The position numbers and the translations under genes were made by a program. DNA of 45,383 bases from Clostridia bacterium (GTDB lineage: Bacteria; Bacillota; Clostridia; Christensenellales; Aristaeellaceae). Location of the stretch: NCBI GenBank assembly GCA_017431365.1, contig JAFRLF010000025.1, positions 1 to 45,383 of the forward strand, given 5' to 3'. Of this stretch, positions 15,878 through 24,385 are shown one piece after another; within the stretch, counting starts at the first letter, position 1, and each line of letters opens with the position of its first letter. Under the pieces are notes generated by a model. That model was not told where the DNA came from, did not search any database, and worked only from the letters and a program-made list of their open reading frames with translations.

Positions 15878-17905
15878 ATGCAAAACTACGTCATCGAGCA
15901 CGGACTGTATAAACTGATCTGCGGCGGCGACACGATGGACAATATGTTCGAATACGTTCTGCCGGAGGGCACCGTCTCTCTGGGATGGCCGTCGTTCCTT
16001 TTGGATGTCGGGCGCACGGGCGCGCCGGAGGACTGGAAACTCGAATCTGAAACCGCTCTCAGCGACCGCATACGTGAATACGTGTTCTCGGGCTACCTGA
16101 TGGCCGGCGTCACGCTGCGCCTGATCCTGCGCACGGCCGCCGATTCGCCCGTGATCCGGTTTCACTACGTCCTCTCGTCGGAGGTCGAGCGCTGCCTCGT
16201 CAGCACGGACGGGCGCGATTTGATTTACTTCGGTTACCAGATGGAAGAGGGCGCCCGTCAGACGGAGATCCGTCTTTCAAATTATGATTCGATCGTGCAC
16301 GGGTACTGCCTGAACGAATTGCCCGCCTTCGATTACGAGGACGAGGTCATGGGCCCGATACTGGCGGAGGAACGCGGCCCGATCTCCTGTTTGACGGCCT
16401 ACGAGCACGGCTCCATGTATCCGGACAAGTTTATCGCCTTTGCCCGCCAGCGTGAATATCTGCTGCTGTGCTCCGTCAGGTGCAATTATCCGAACGGGCG
16501 GTCGCTGAAGGATCGCCCGTACGAGAGCGTATGGTTGCAGTTCGGCGCCGTGGCCGGCGACATCGACGCGCTGGCGAAGGCGTACCGCGCCTTCCAGCTG
16601 CGCGACGCGACGATGAATCTCGAGAGCCGAAAGCCGTATATCTTCTACAACACCTGGGCCTTCCAGGAGAGGAACCGGTTCTGGAATCACAAGACATACC
16701 TGTCGTCCATGAATCAGGAGCGGATCGAGCAGGAAATCGAGATCGCGCACCGCATCGGCGTGGACGTGTTCGTGATCGACACGGGCTGGTACGTCAAGAC
16801 CGGCGACTGGGAGGTCAACGGCGAGCGCTTCCCGAAGGGGATACGCCACATCGCTGACATGCTCCGCGAGCGCGGCATGAAGCTGGGCCTCTGGTTCAAC
16901 CCGACGGTCGCGGCCGCGAGCAGCCGCATCCTCCGCGACAACAAGAGCGCGATGGCCACGCGAAAGGGCAAGCCGGTCGGGCCGTTCCCCGTCTGGGAGA
17001 CCGAAGAGAGCTATATGATGTGCATCGTCTCGGATTACTGGGAGAAGTTTGCGGATCGCCTCATTGAGTTGGCTGACGAGTACGACGTGCGCTATTTCAA
17101 ATGGGACGCCGTGGACATGTACGGTTGTGAGGATCCCGGGCACAATCACGGCGGCGTCGATTACGACGCGGACGAACTGCGCGGGTGTTACGCCTTTGAG
17201 GTCGGACGCAGCATGTCCCGCATCGTGGACAAGCTCTGCAAAGCCCATCCTGACGCGATCGTCGACGTGGATATCACCGAGGGGAACCGGTACTTCGGCC
17301 TGGGCTTCCTCTCGTCGGGGAAGTTCTTCAGCCTGAACAACGGTCCGTACTATCCGAATTACGACATCAATGTTCCGGACGACGTGTGGATCAACATCTT
17401 CGTCTGGCCGGGCCCGGCGCGGACGTGGATCATGCGTCGCAACCTCAGCTACGACAAGTGGTTCCCGTCGGTGCTGATGATGGCGCACTATCTCCCGGAC
17501 GATCCGGCGTCCTCTCAGATGCTGAACCTCGGTTCTCTCATCCTCGGGCAGAACGGCATATGGGGCGATCTTCTGAGCCTGTCGGAAGAGGGCGTCGGCC
17601 TGTTTGCGCAGGTACTCGGCGTGTACAAGCGCCTGAGGGACGACATCACGGCGGCTTACCCGCGCGTCACGGGACAGCCCGGTCAGGCCTTCGAGGCGCA
17701 TGAAAAGCTGAACGAGGAAAACGGCCGCGGCGTAGTGGTGCTGTTCGCCAATCAGCGCGGCCATTACGAATACCGCCTGCACGGCGCGCCCGCCGCGAAA
17801 CAGACGCTCTTTGGCGAGGCGCGGATCGTCCGATCCGGCGACCAGACGAAGATCACGGCGGATTTTGCGAAACCCGGCGCGATCATCGCGTTCTTTGAAG
17901 ACTGA
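15878..17905 (+). CDS. GH36-like (clan GH-D) alpha-galactosidase-type glycosidase
   Basis: A 675-residue cytoplasmic enzyme. The N-terminal beta-sandwich covers about 1-250. A TIM barrel follows with NTWAFQERNRFWNHKTYLS, the strand VDVFVIDTGWYVKTGDWEVN, then GMKLGLWFNP and the nucleophile motif YFKWDAVD (Asp410 is the candidate nucleophile). The later VDVDITEGNR strand is a possible acid/base region. The order matches clan GH-D enzymes such as alpha-galactosidases and N-acetylgalactosaminidases. Divergence from classical GH36 is evident, so substrate is uncertain. GGAGG lies 7 bases before the ATG. It is the last gene of the operon; a structured intergenic region follows. Confidence 0.82.
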   Translation: MQNYVIEHGLYKLICGGDTMDNMFEYVLPEGTVSLGWPSFLLDVGRTGAPEDWKLESETALSDRIREYVFSGYLMAGVTLRLILRTAADSPVIRFHYVLSSEVERCLVSTDGRDLIYFGYQMEEGARQTEIRLSNYDSIVHGYCLNELPAFDYEDEVMGPILAEERGPISCLTAYEHGSMYPDKFIAFARQREYLLLCSVRCNYPNGRSLKDRPYESVWLQFGAVAGDIDALAKAYRAFQLRDATMNLESRKPYIFYNTWAFQERNRFWNHKTYLSSMNQERIEQEIEIAHRIGVDVFVIDTGWYVKTGDWEVNGERFPKGIRHIADMLRERGMKLGLWFNPTVAAASSRILRDNKSAMATRKGKPVGPFPVWETEESYMMCIVSDYWEKFADRLIELADEYDVRYFKWDAVDMYGCEDPGHNHGGVDYDADELRGCYAFEVGRSMSRIVDKLCKAHPDAIVDVDITEGNRYFGLGFLSSGKFFSLNNGPYYPNYDINVPDDVWINIFVWPGPARTWIMRRNLSYDKWFPSVLMMAHYLPDDPASSQMLNLGSLILGQNGIWGDLLSLSEEGVGLFAQVLGVYKRLRDDITAAYPRVTGQPGQAFEAHEKLNEENGRGVVVLFANQRGHYEYRLHGAPAAKQTLFGEARIVRSGDQTKITADFAKPGAIIAFFED

Positions 17906-17932
17906 ACGTAAAGGATAACGCACAAAGGGAAG

Positions 17933-18015
17933 AGCCCTCTCTGAACTCATCCCCTCGACTTCTCGGGCCTGACGCCTGTCAGGTTTGGGTCGGCGGGGGG
18001 GAGACGGAGAGGGCT
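17933..18015. terminator. Long compound hairpin between convergent glycosidase genes
   Basis: AGCCCTCTC (17933-17941) pairs with GAGAGGGCT (18007-18015). Inside, CCCCTCGAC (17951-17959) can pair with GTCGGCGGGG (17989-17998, internal loop). CCTGAC (17968-17973) pairs with GTCAGG (17978-17983) around GCCT. The result is one long rod between two gene ends. It most likely terminates both directions, although T tracts are weak. I recognise no known riboswitch or small RNA. Confidence 0.5.
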
Positions 18016-18037
18016 TGCTTTATCCGTATCGACGGTA

Positions 18038-19630
18038 TCAGGTCGAAATCTTCTCCTGCGATCCGTCCGGCCAGATGACCGTGACGTCAATGTGATCGTC
18101 GGAGGTTATTTCGACGGAGGGGCGTTCGTTCGCGCCATGCGCCGGGCAAATCAGATTCACGGTCGCGTTGCCCAGAGGATACCGCATGACGCCGTGCCGC
18201 TCGAGGCAGGTGATCCGCCAGGTGATCGCGCGATTTTGCGCGTCGCCGTGGATGCCAAAGACGTACTCCATCAGCATGGATATGGGGGAGAGCCCCGTCC
18301 ATCCCACGAAATCGCTCTTCGCGGGCTGACCCGGCTGTGCGGATTCCGGCGCGTAGTTTTCCCACAGCGTACCCGTCTTTTCGAATACCTGGGTGACGTG
18401 GTCGATATGGCTCCGCGCGATATCGTTTGCCAGCCGGTGGAAGCCGTATTTCTCGAGCCCTTTCAGAACCATATAGTTTGTCGGCGCCCAGACGCCGCCA
18501 CGCCAGTAGCCGCCGGTCGCTTCGTACTCCGGGTGATCGGCGGAAAGCGTCGGCACGCGGTGCGGACGCTTGAATTCCGCTTCGTTCTCCAGATGGGCGA
18601 CGAATGCGCCGAGCTTTTCTTCCGGGACGATGCCGGTCAAAAGCGCCCAATACGCGCCGATTGACTTGACGTAATTCTTCCGTCCGTCGTTCCAGAGGTC
18701 GTAATAGAAGGCGGTCTCGTCATCCCAGAGTTTCTCGTTGACGACTTTGCGCAGGCGGGCCTCCTCTTCGACCAGAGACGAGACGTCGCTCTCACGCCCG
18801 ATGAGGCGGGCCATTTTGATCAGCGTCTGGCAGCTGAGGATCTGCTGGATGCACGCGTCGGCCCAGACCATATGCCCGTGATGGAATTCACAGCTGTATC
18901 CGGGCTTCAGACGGGGCTGGTTGTCCATGCCGCAACCCCAGCCCGTGGACCAGTAGGTGCCGTCCGGCCAGGTATGGTACTTCCTGAGCCAGAGGTGATA
19001 GGCGAGCAGCACGGGGAACACGGCCCTGATGCGCTGTTCGTCATCCGTCACGAGATAGGATTCCCACTCCGCCCAGGGCAGGATGTTCGGCCCCGTGCTC
19101 ACCGGGTCGAACCGGTGGAACTGGTCGCCTGTTTTCGCCTCGCAGATCTCCCGGCAAATGAACCCGTCCATGTGCTGCCGCGCGTAGAGGTTGTCCAATG
19201 TGCGCTGAAAGTCGAACGCGCGGGAGCCGTATTTTCCGAACATCGTGATGAAGGACGAGTCCCACATGAAGAGGAACCCGTTGAACGCGGTGTCGATGTA
19301 GTTGGACACCATGCCGTCCTCCGGCTTGGGCGAGTGAAGATTGCCAAAGGCGATCTGCCAGGCCTTGTCGTAGCAGGATACGGTGGCGTCGTGTCCGTCC
19401 CAGACGATGCGGGGGAGCAGTTCACGGCTGCCCGAGTATGTCGGGACGGGTTCGGTATCCTTTGCCTTGTCGATGAATGTGTTTTCGGCGACGAGAGGCT
19501 CGCAGTCGTAGTCCAGGTCGTCGTTCATCTGGTAGAGATGGTGGCCGTTTTCCATGAGACGCTTCATGTGCTCAAAGCGAATCCTATCAGCGGGGTTGTC
19601 CGACGGGTTGAACAGATCGTTCTTTGCCAT
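18038..19630 (-). CDS. GH63-like glycosidase, mannosylglycerate hydrolase/trehalase-like
   Basis: A 530-residue cytoplasmic (alpha/alpha)6-barrel enzyme. It contains FNGFLFMWDSSFITMFGKYG (Asp124 in the WDSS motif), RTLDNLYARQHMDGFICREI, GYWRGGVWAPTNYMVLKGL and FVGWTGLSPISMLMEYVFGI. These are typical of GH63-related proteins annotated as mannosylglycerate hydrolases or trehalase-like glycosidases. Start chosen at 19630 because GGAGG lies 7 bases upstream; a longer in-frame version to 19756 would overlap the HD-hydrolase gene. It begins 41 bases after that gene and is probably co-transcribed with it. Sequence is distinct from the other GH63-like enzyme at 13982. Substrate is not determined. Confidence 0.8.
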   Translation of the reverse strand: MAKNDLFNPSDNPADRIRFEHMKRLMENGHHLYQMNDDLDYDCEPLVAENTFIDKAKDTEPVPTYSGSRELLPRIVWDGHDATVSCYDKAWQIAFGNLHSPKPEDGMVSNYIDTAFNGFLFMWDSSFITMFGKYGSRAFDFQRTLDNLYARQHMDGFICREICEAKTGDQFHRFDPVSTGPNILPWAEWESYLVTDDEQRIRAVFPVLLAYHLWLRKYHTWPDGTYWSTGWGCGMDNQPRLKPGYSCEFHHGHMVWADACIQQILSCQTLIKMARLIGRESDVSSLVEEEARLRKVVNEKLWDDETAFYYDLWNDGRKNYVKSIGAYWALLTGIVPEEKLGAFVAHLENEAEFKRPHRVPTLSADHPEYEATGGYWRGGVWAPTNYMVLKGLEKYGFHRLANDIARSHIDHVTQVFEKTGTLWENYAPESAQPGQPAKSDFVGWTGLSPISMLMEYVFGIHGDAQNRAITWRITCLERHGVMRYPLGNATVNLICPAHGANERPSVEITSDDHIDVTVIWPDGSQEKIST

Positions 19631-19671
19631 ATGAATACCTCCCTGCGTCATTGTCATCGATATGCCTCTTC

Positions 19672-20145
19672 TTATGGCTGCATCAGGCGTATCAGCGCGC
19701 GATTGTACCTGGCCTGCCGCTGCACGTCCCTGAGCGTCACGCGCGGCAAGCGGCACAGGTTGCTGTTGTCGATCAGGTCGCTGATCTTGACCTCACGGGC
19801 GAGGGGATTGATCCGCACGCGTTCAATATAGTCGTCCCAGGACTCGCCGCCGCGCCGGGTCACATGATCCACAGCGTCCGCCGTGCCGCGCCCGAATTGA
19901 GCGGCGATCTCTTCGAGCGTCAGACCCGTGTCCTCGACGGTGTCGTGCAGCCATCCGACGACTCTGGCTTCCGGCGCGTTCAGCCGCTCGGCGACCCGGC
20001 GCGGATGATCGATGTACGGCTGACCCGCCTTGTCGAGCTGCCCCTCATGGAGCCGTACAGCCCAGGCTTTTGCGGTCTCCTCGTCGCAGCTGCAGGCACA
20101 GCTGTCTGAGATATGCCGCTGATTCATCACTTCGCGATCAGTCAT
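19672..20145 (-). CDS. Small HD-domain phosphohydrolase, RelA/SpoT- or Mesh1-like (possible alarmone hydrolase)
   Basis: A 157-residue single-domain protein. The metal-dependent HD signature matches the hydrolase half of RelA/SpoT: RLHEGQLDKAGQPYIDHP (His33, His47), GWLHDTVEDTGLT (His67-Asp68, Glu71-Asp72) and KISDLIDNSN (Asp123). Mesh1-type small alarmone hydrolases of this size remove the 3'-pyrophosphate of (p)ppGpp. No synthetase or TGS domain is present. A short Cys-rich stretch (CACSC, 16-20) near the N-terminus is unusual. A promoter lies at 20206-20234 and a GH63-like gene follows. Activity on (p)ppGpp is a family expectation; another nucleotide substrate is possible. Confidence 0.78.
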   Translation of the reverse strand: MTDREVMNQRHISDSCACSCDEETAKAWAVRLHEGQLDKAGQPYIDHPRRVAERLNAPEARVVGWLHDTVEDTGLTLEEIAAQFGRGTADAVDHVTRRGGESWDDYIERVRINPLAREVKISDLIDNSNLCRLPRVTLRDVQRQARYNRALIRLMQP

Positions 20146-20205
20146 ATGCTTTCACCTTTGGCTTGACAGAATATTTGCGGCAGGTGGGGCCGTTGAGATG
20201 AATTC

Positions 20206-20234
20206 ATTGTACCATGGTTCGCCGCGGACGGCAA
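20206..20234 (-). promoter_or_regulatory. Promoter of the HD-hydrolase/GH63-like operon
   Basis: On the minus strand TTGCCG (20229-20234), a 17-base spacer and TACAAT (20206-20211), about 60 bases before the start codon. Confidence 0.65.
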
Positions 20235-20312
20235 CTGTCGGGATACAAATATTCGCGCGAGGTCGGACGGTGAAAACAATTTGTCAGGCGAAATAATTAA
20301 CAATGGTAAGGG

Positions 20313-20357
20313 TTGACAGAATTAGAATATTAGTGTACTATGTGTATAGTACACTAA
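20313..20357 (+). promoter_or_regulatory. Promoter with GntR (YtrA-type) operator over the -10 box
   Basis: TTGACA (20313-20318), a 17-base spacer and TACTAT (20336-20341). A perfect 12-bp inverted repeat, TTAGTGTACTAT (20330-20341) and 20346-20357 with a 4-base centre, covers the -10 box and start site. YtrA-type regulators bind such AGTGTAC-rich palindromes, so autorepression by the next gene is likely. Confidence 0.85.
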
Positions 20358-20377
20358 TACATTAGAGGAGCGATGGT

Positions 20378-20773
20378 GTGAACTACGATCCCATGAAGCC
20401 CATTTGGCTGCAGGTCGCCACCCGGCTGAAGCGCCAGATCGCGACGGGAACCCTTGCCCCCGGCGCTAAGCTGCCGGGCGGGAGGGAACTGGCGGCGCAG
20501 TATGGCATCAACCCCAATACGGCGGCCAGAATCTATCAGGAGCTGGAACGCGAGGGCGTCTGCGCGACGAGCCGAGGCCTGGGCACCTTCGTCACGGAGG
20601 ACGAGCGCGCGGTTCAGAGCCTGCGCCGCGAGATGGCTCACGACGCGCTTGAACAGTTCCTTGAAGAGCTGAGCGGCCTGGGCATGACGGTCGGGGACGC
20701 CATAGATCTGATAAAGCGAGAGGAGAGCAACAATGATCACATGCAGACAACTGACGAAGAAGTACGGCAGTAA
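20378..20773 (+). CDS. GntR-family transcriptional regulator, YtrA subfamily
   Basis: A 131-residue regulator with GTG start, GAGGAG 7 bases upstream. Residues about 8-75 form the winged helix: PIWLQVATRLKRQIATGTL, LPGGRELAAQYGINPNTAARIYQELE and GLGTFV. The C-terminal extension is short (about 50 residues), as in YtrA proteins, and has no large ligand-binding domain. It overlaps the following ATPase gene by 41 bases, implying tight coupling. It is expected to repress its own operon through the palindrome at 20330-20357. YtrA operons respond to cell-wall-active peptides and antibiotics in Bacillus, but the inducer here is unknown. Confidence 0.88.
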   Translation: MNYDPMKPIWLQVATRLKRQIATGTLAPGAKLPGGRELAAQYGINPNTAARIYQELEREGVCATSRGLGTFVTEDERAVQSLRREMAHDALEQFLEELSGLGMTVGDAIDLIKREESNNDHMQTTDEEVRQ

Positions 20774-21431
20774 GGCGGCGGTGGACGCCGTTGACCTGAC
20801 GCTTGAGCCCGGACACGTCTATGCGATGATGGGGCCGAACGGCAGCGGCAAGACCACCTGGATGAAGATGGCCGCGGGCCTGGTCAGGTCGACGGGCGGT
20901 GAGATCCTGTATAACGGCAAACCCATCGGCGTGGAGAGCCGCAGGCACGTGGCGTACATGTCCACGGAGCCGTATTTTTACAACTGGATGACAGCCCGCG
21001 ACGTGGGGAAATACTATCAGGATTTCTTTGACGACTTTTCCATGGAGAAGTATGAAAAGCTCCTTCAGCGGATGGATCTCGATATCGCCGCCAAGGTCCG
21101 CACCCTGTCCTCCGGTATGATGGCCAAGCTCAAGATCGCGGTGACCATGGCGCGGGACGCGAAGGTATACATGTTGGACGAGCCGTTCAACGGGATCGAC
21201 CTTCTCGCCAGAGACGAGATCCGCACATGCATCCTCGAGGAGGCCGCGGCGGATAAGGTCATGGTCCTTTCGAGTCACCTGGTCGAGGAGATGGAGACGA
21301 TCGCGGACTGGGCTGTGTTCCTGAAAAACGGCCGGCTCGTCGAGATGCGCGATCTGGAACAGATGCGCTCGACGGATCACGTCTCCATGGCGGATCGCTA
21401 CCGCGAAATCTACGGGCATACGGAGGGATAA
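20733..21431 (+). CDS. ABC transporter ATP-binding protein (YtrB-like)
   Basis: A 232-residue ATPase with Walker A GPNGSGKT (34-41), signature LSSGM, Walker B YMLDEPFNGID and the H-loop SSHLVEE. The LSSGM signature and the short protein length are usual for export-type ATPases in YtrA-regulated operons. AGAGGAGAGCAAC precedes the ATG inside the end of the GntR gene. It pairs with the membrane protein starting 4 bases after its stop. Probable function is export or sensing of a membrane-active compound. Confidence 0.9.
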   Translation: MITCRQLTKKYGSKAAVDAVDLTLEPGHVYAMMGPNGSGKTTWMKMAAGLVRSTGGEILYNGKPIGVESRRHVAYMSTEPYFYNWMTARDVGKYYQDFFDDFSMEKYEKLLQRMDLDIAAKVRTLSSGMMAKLKIAVTMARDAKVYMLDEPFNGIDLLARDEIRTCILEEAAADKVMVLSSHLVEEMETIADWAVFLKNGRLVEMRDLEQMRSTDHVSMADRYREIYGHTEG

Positions 21432-21435
21432 ATCC

Positions 21436-22191
21436 ATGCTGAAGCTGATGAAATACGAATTCAGAAAAACCTGGTATACCAAGGCGATCATGCTGGTCGT
21501 CACGGCGATCGCGCAGGCCCTATATATGATCGGCCTGTACGGCGAGCGGGACGGCGCTTTGCTCGCGGGGATGATCTTCCTGTTCTTCCTGGCGGTCGGC
21601 AGCATTCTGATCATGGGCCTTGAGAGCGTGGTCACGCTGCACAGGGATATGAATACAAAGCAGAGCCATATGCTCTTTATGACCCCGAACACGAGCTACG
21701 GCATCCTGGGGGCGAAGGTCCTGGAATGCGGGATTTCCATCCTTCTGGCCGGAGCGTTCTATTTCGCGCTGGGCGTGCTGGACTTTACGCTTCTGTTTGC
21801 GAAGATGGGAGAGCTTAATACCCTGTGGGAATATGTTCAGTCATTTCTTGCCGATTTTACGATCAACGGCCGTCCCCTCGTATTTGACGTGCAGACCATG
21901 TCCCTGCTGACCTTCAGCCAGCTGAGCGGATGGATCCTGCTGATCGTCACGGCGTATCTGGCCGTCGTCATCAGTTCGTCGCTGCTCAACGGCAAGAAGC
22001 TCAACGGCGCCGTGTCATTTTTCATCTTTCTGGCGCTGGAAGGGGCTGCAGCCTGGCTGACGCGCGCCGTGACGTCGCGCATTGCGTCGACTGCCGTCGC
22101 CATGACGACGGGCGGGCTGATCTATCTCGTGATCGCCGGCGTGATGTATTACGTCTCGGCTCTGTTGATGGACAAATATCTCAGCGTCTAA
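21436..22191 (+). CDS. ABC transporter membrane subunit of the GntR-regulated operon
   Basis: A 251-residue membrane protein with about six predicted segments, among them AIMLVVTAIAQALYMIGLY, GMIFLFFLAVGSILIMGL, ISILLAGAFYFALGVLDF, WILLIVTAYLAVVIS and LIYLVIAGVMYYVSALL. The opening LKLMKYEFRKTWYTK is typical of ABC-2-type permeases. It lies 4 bases after the ATPase gene and is followed by a terminator at 22232-22279, closing a three-gene operon. No extracellular substrate-binding partner is present, which fits an exporter. Confidence 0.85.
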   Translation: MLKLMKYEFRKTWYTKAIMLVVTAIAQALYMIGLYGERDGALLAGMIFLFFLAVGSILIMGLESVVTLHRDMNTKQSHMLFMTPNTSYGILGAKVLECGISILLAGAFYFALGVLDFTLLFAKMGELNTLWEYVQSFLADFTINGRPLVFDVQTMSLLTFSQLSGWILLIVTAYLAVVISSSLLNGKKLNGAVSFFIFLALEGAAAWLTRAVTSRIASTAVAMTTGGLIYLVIAGVMYYVSALLMDKYLSV

Positions 22192-22231
22192 TGTGGGAAC
22201 ATCAAAGGCGCAAATGGATAACGCCAGTTGG

Positions 22232-22279
22232 GAAGCCGCTGTGAACGCGCATAAACGCGCGCTTGCAGCGGCTTCTTTT
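22232..22279 (+). terminator. Intrinsic terminator of the GntR/ABC operon
   Basis: GAAGCCGCTG (22232-22241) pairs over 10 bp with CAGCGGCTTC (22266-22275) and is followed by TTTT. An inner GCGCG-rich hairpin extends the fold. Confidence 0.8.
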
Positions 22280-22312
22280 CCGACCTTTAAGAAATCGCGT
22301 ACGGATCTGGAT

Positions 22313-22341
22313 TTGACATGGATTCTGCATGCGTATATAAT
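22313..22341 (+). promoter_or_regulatory. Promoter of the GH50-like gene
   Basis: TTGACA (22313-22318), a 17-base spacer and TATAAT (22336-22341), a full consensus match about 40 bases before the start at 22380. Confidence 0.85.
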
Positions 22342-22379
22342 GAATGGCAAAAAGGCGATCAGAGAGAGGAGCATGAGGC

Positions 22380-24359
22380 ATGACTCTGACGGTTGATGAA
22401 AAAAGGCTCCTGCCGGGCACCACGTGGAGTGACGGCACGCTTATGGCGCCCGCTTCGGGCGGCGGACTGCTGCTCCCGGAATTGAAAGGCGACGGAGCCA
22501 GATGGCTGAACGCGACGCTCATTGTACTGGTGGATCACGCGCAGGCCTTTGAACTGCGCGTCTATGGCTCCGAGGAAAAGCCCCGCGTGACGGTGCGGTT
22601 CGGGCTGATGCCTCATTTCCGCGCGGCCGTCGCGATCGACCTGAACTGGCTGGACGGGCATATCCTGTTCCCCGGCCACCGGGTGGGCGAGCAGAAGGTC
22701 GTCTGTCATGGCTCGAGAATCGCGCGCTCCGAGATCGAGCGCGCCGAGCTTGTGACGATGCCCTGCTTTGAGCCGGTGCGCGTCCGTGTGGAGGATCTAG
22801 CCCTGGAGGACGAGCCTTGCCCCGTGACGGCGCCGTGCCGGGAAAAGCTCATCGACGCCTTTGGACAGTACGTGCCGAAACAGTGGCCCGGCAAGGTGAA
22901 GACTGAAGCCGAGATGACCGCTGCTCTGCGGGCAGAGGCAGAAAAACCTGCCGAGTATCCGCACAGCCATTGGACGAAATGGGGCGGCTTCGCGGAGAAA
23001 AAGCTCGCCCCCGGAACGGGATACTTCAGCCGGGCCCGCGCGGACGGGTGCTGGTACCTTACCGACCCGGATGGCTGCGCTTTCTTCAGCGTGGGCGTGG
23101 ACTGCGTGGTCGCCCGCGCGGATGCCCGGATCGACGGACTGGAGGATCTGCTCGAGGACCTGCCGCCGTGCGAGGGCGAGTTCGCATCCCTGTACGAGAG
23201 CCCGCGTCAGGCCTTCGGCGAGACGCCGAGGGGGAGAGGCGTGCTGTTTTCGTATGAGCGGTACAACCTGATGCGGGCGTTCGGCCCATCCTGGAACGAG
23301 GACTGGCAGCGCATGGTGGTCGGACAGCTGAAGCGCATGGGCGTCAACACCCTGGGCAACTGGTCGGATGAGCGCCTCTTCGGGAAAATGCCCTATGTCA
23401 CCAGCCTGCCGCGCTTCCCCGAAACAGGCGCAAAGATTTTTCGCGACTTTCCGGACGTCCTTTCCGAAGAATACGCCCGTGACGCGGCGCTGTGCGCCGA
23501 GGCCCTGGCCGCGCGCCGCGACGATCCGTGGATGATCGGTTATTTCCTGCGCAACGAGCCTCAGTGGGCCTTTGTGGACGATCTGCTGATCGCCGACGAG
23601 GTGCTTCGCAATCCGCGCGACACAGCCTGCAAACGCGGACTCAAGGACTATCTGAAGAAAAAGTACGAAAAGCCTGAATCGCTTTCCCGCGCGTGGGCGC
23701 ATGATTTCCCGTCGTTTGACGCGCTGAATGAGCCCATCGAAAAGGCGTCTCTGCTGTCGGATCATGCCAGAGAGGATATTCGCGCCTTTTCCGCCCTGCT
23801 GACGGAGACGTACATGCGCGTGCCGGCGGAGGCCTGCCGTGCCGTCGATCCAAACCACATGATCCTCGGCATGCGCTGGGCGTGGATCTCCGATCCGCTG
23901 CTGGTGACGGGATGGGACTGCTTCGACGTCTTCTCCATCAATTGCTACGCAGTGGATCCGACGCCGGCCATAGAGAACGTGCGCGCCCTGGGCGTCGATT
24001 TGCCGGTCATGATCGGGGAATTCCACTTTGGCGCGCTTGACGCCGGTCAGCCGGCGACGGGCCTGGAGGCGGTCGCCAGTCAGGCTGAGCGGGCGAAGGC
24101 GTACCGGTATTACTGCGAGCGCTCGGCCGTCCATCCGAGCGGCGTGGGCTGTCACTGGTTTCAGTGTTACGACCAGTTCGCGCTGGGCCGTTTCGACGGC
24201 GAGAACTACAACATCGGCCTGTTCGACATAACGCTGCGCCCCTATGCGGAGATGGCCGCCGCCGTCCAGGCGGCGTCGGGAGCCGTCTATGCCGTCAAGG
24301 CCGGCGAACAGCCGCCCTTTGACGAAAGGCCGAACAGCCTGCCGATGATCGCGTATTGA
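22380..24359 (+). CDS. GH50-like (beta-agarase family-like) clan GH-A glycosidase
   Basis: A 659-residue cytoplasmic enzyme. Residues about 1-150 form a beta domain; the rest looks like a clan GH-A barrel. Key stretches are CAFFSVGVDCVV, MGVNTLGNWSDERLF, GYFLRNEPQWAF with candidate acid/base Glu393, FDVFSINCY, and IGEFHFGALDAGQPATGL with candidate nucleophile Glu547. The EFHFGALD motif and the NE pair recall GH50 beta-agarases. Agar is an unlikely substrate for a gut-type organism and no signal peptide is visible, so it probably cleaves imported beta-galactoside-type or other oligosaccharides. RBS is AGAGAGGAG. The DUF1848 gene starts 26 bases later, suggesting co-transcription. Confidence 0.65.
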   Translation: MTLTVDEKRLLPGTTWSDGTLMAPASGGGLLLPELKGDGARWLNATLIVLVDHAQAFELRVYGSEEKPRVTVRFGLMPHFRAAVAIDLNWLDGHILFPGHRVGEQKVVCHGSRIARSEIERAELVTMPCFEPVRVRVEDLALEDEPCPVTAPCREKLIDAFGQYVPKQWPGKVKTEAEMTAALRAEAEKPAEYPHSHWTKWGGFAEKKLAPGTGYFSRARADGCWYLTDPDGCAFFSVGVDCVVARADARIDGLEDLLEDLPPCEGEFASLYESPRQAFGETPRGRGVLFSYERYNLMRAFGPSWNEDWQRMVVGQLKRMGVNTLGNWSDERLFGKMPYVTSLPRFPETGAKIFRDFPDVLSEEYARDAALCAEALAARRDDPWMIGYFLRNEPQWAFVDDLLIADEVLRNPRDTACKRGLKDYLKKKYEKPESLSRAWAHDFPSFDALNEPIEKASLLSDHAREDIRAFSALLTETYMRVPAEACRAVDPNHMILGMRWAWISDPLLVTGWDCFDVFSINCYAVDPTPAIENVRALGVDLPVMIGEFHFGALDAGQPATGLEAVASQAERAKAYRYYCERSAVHPSGVGCHWFQCYDQFALGRFDGENYNIGLFDITLRPYAEMAAAVQAASGAVYAVKAGEQPPFDERPNSLPMIAY

Positions 24360-24385
24360 TGTTATTTCACCAAAGGATTGAGTTC

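Noticed and set aside
19631..19756. N-terminal extension of the minus-strand GH63-like enzyme
   Set aside because: It would overlap the HD-hydrolase gene, and GGAGG sits exactly upstream of the internal ATG at 19630.
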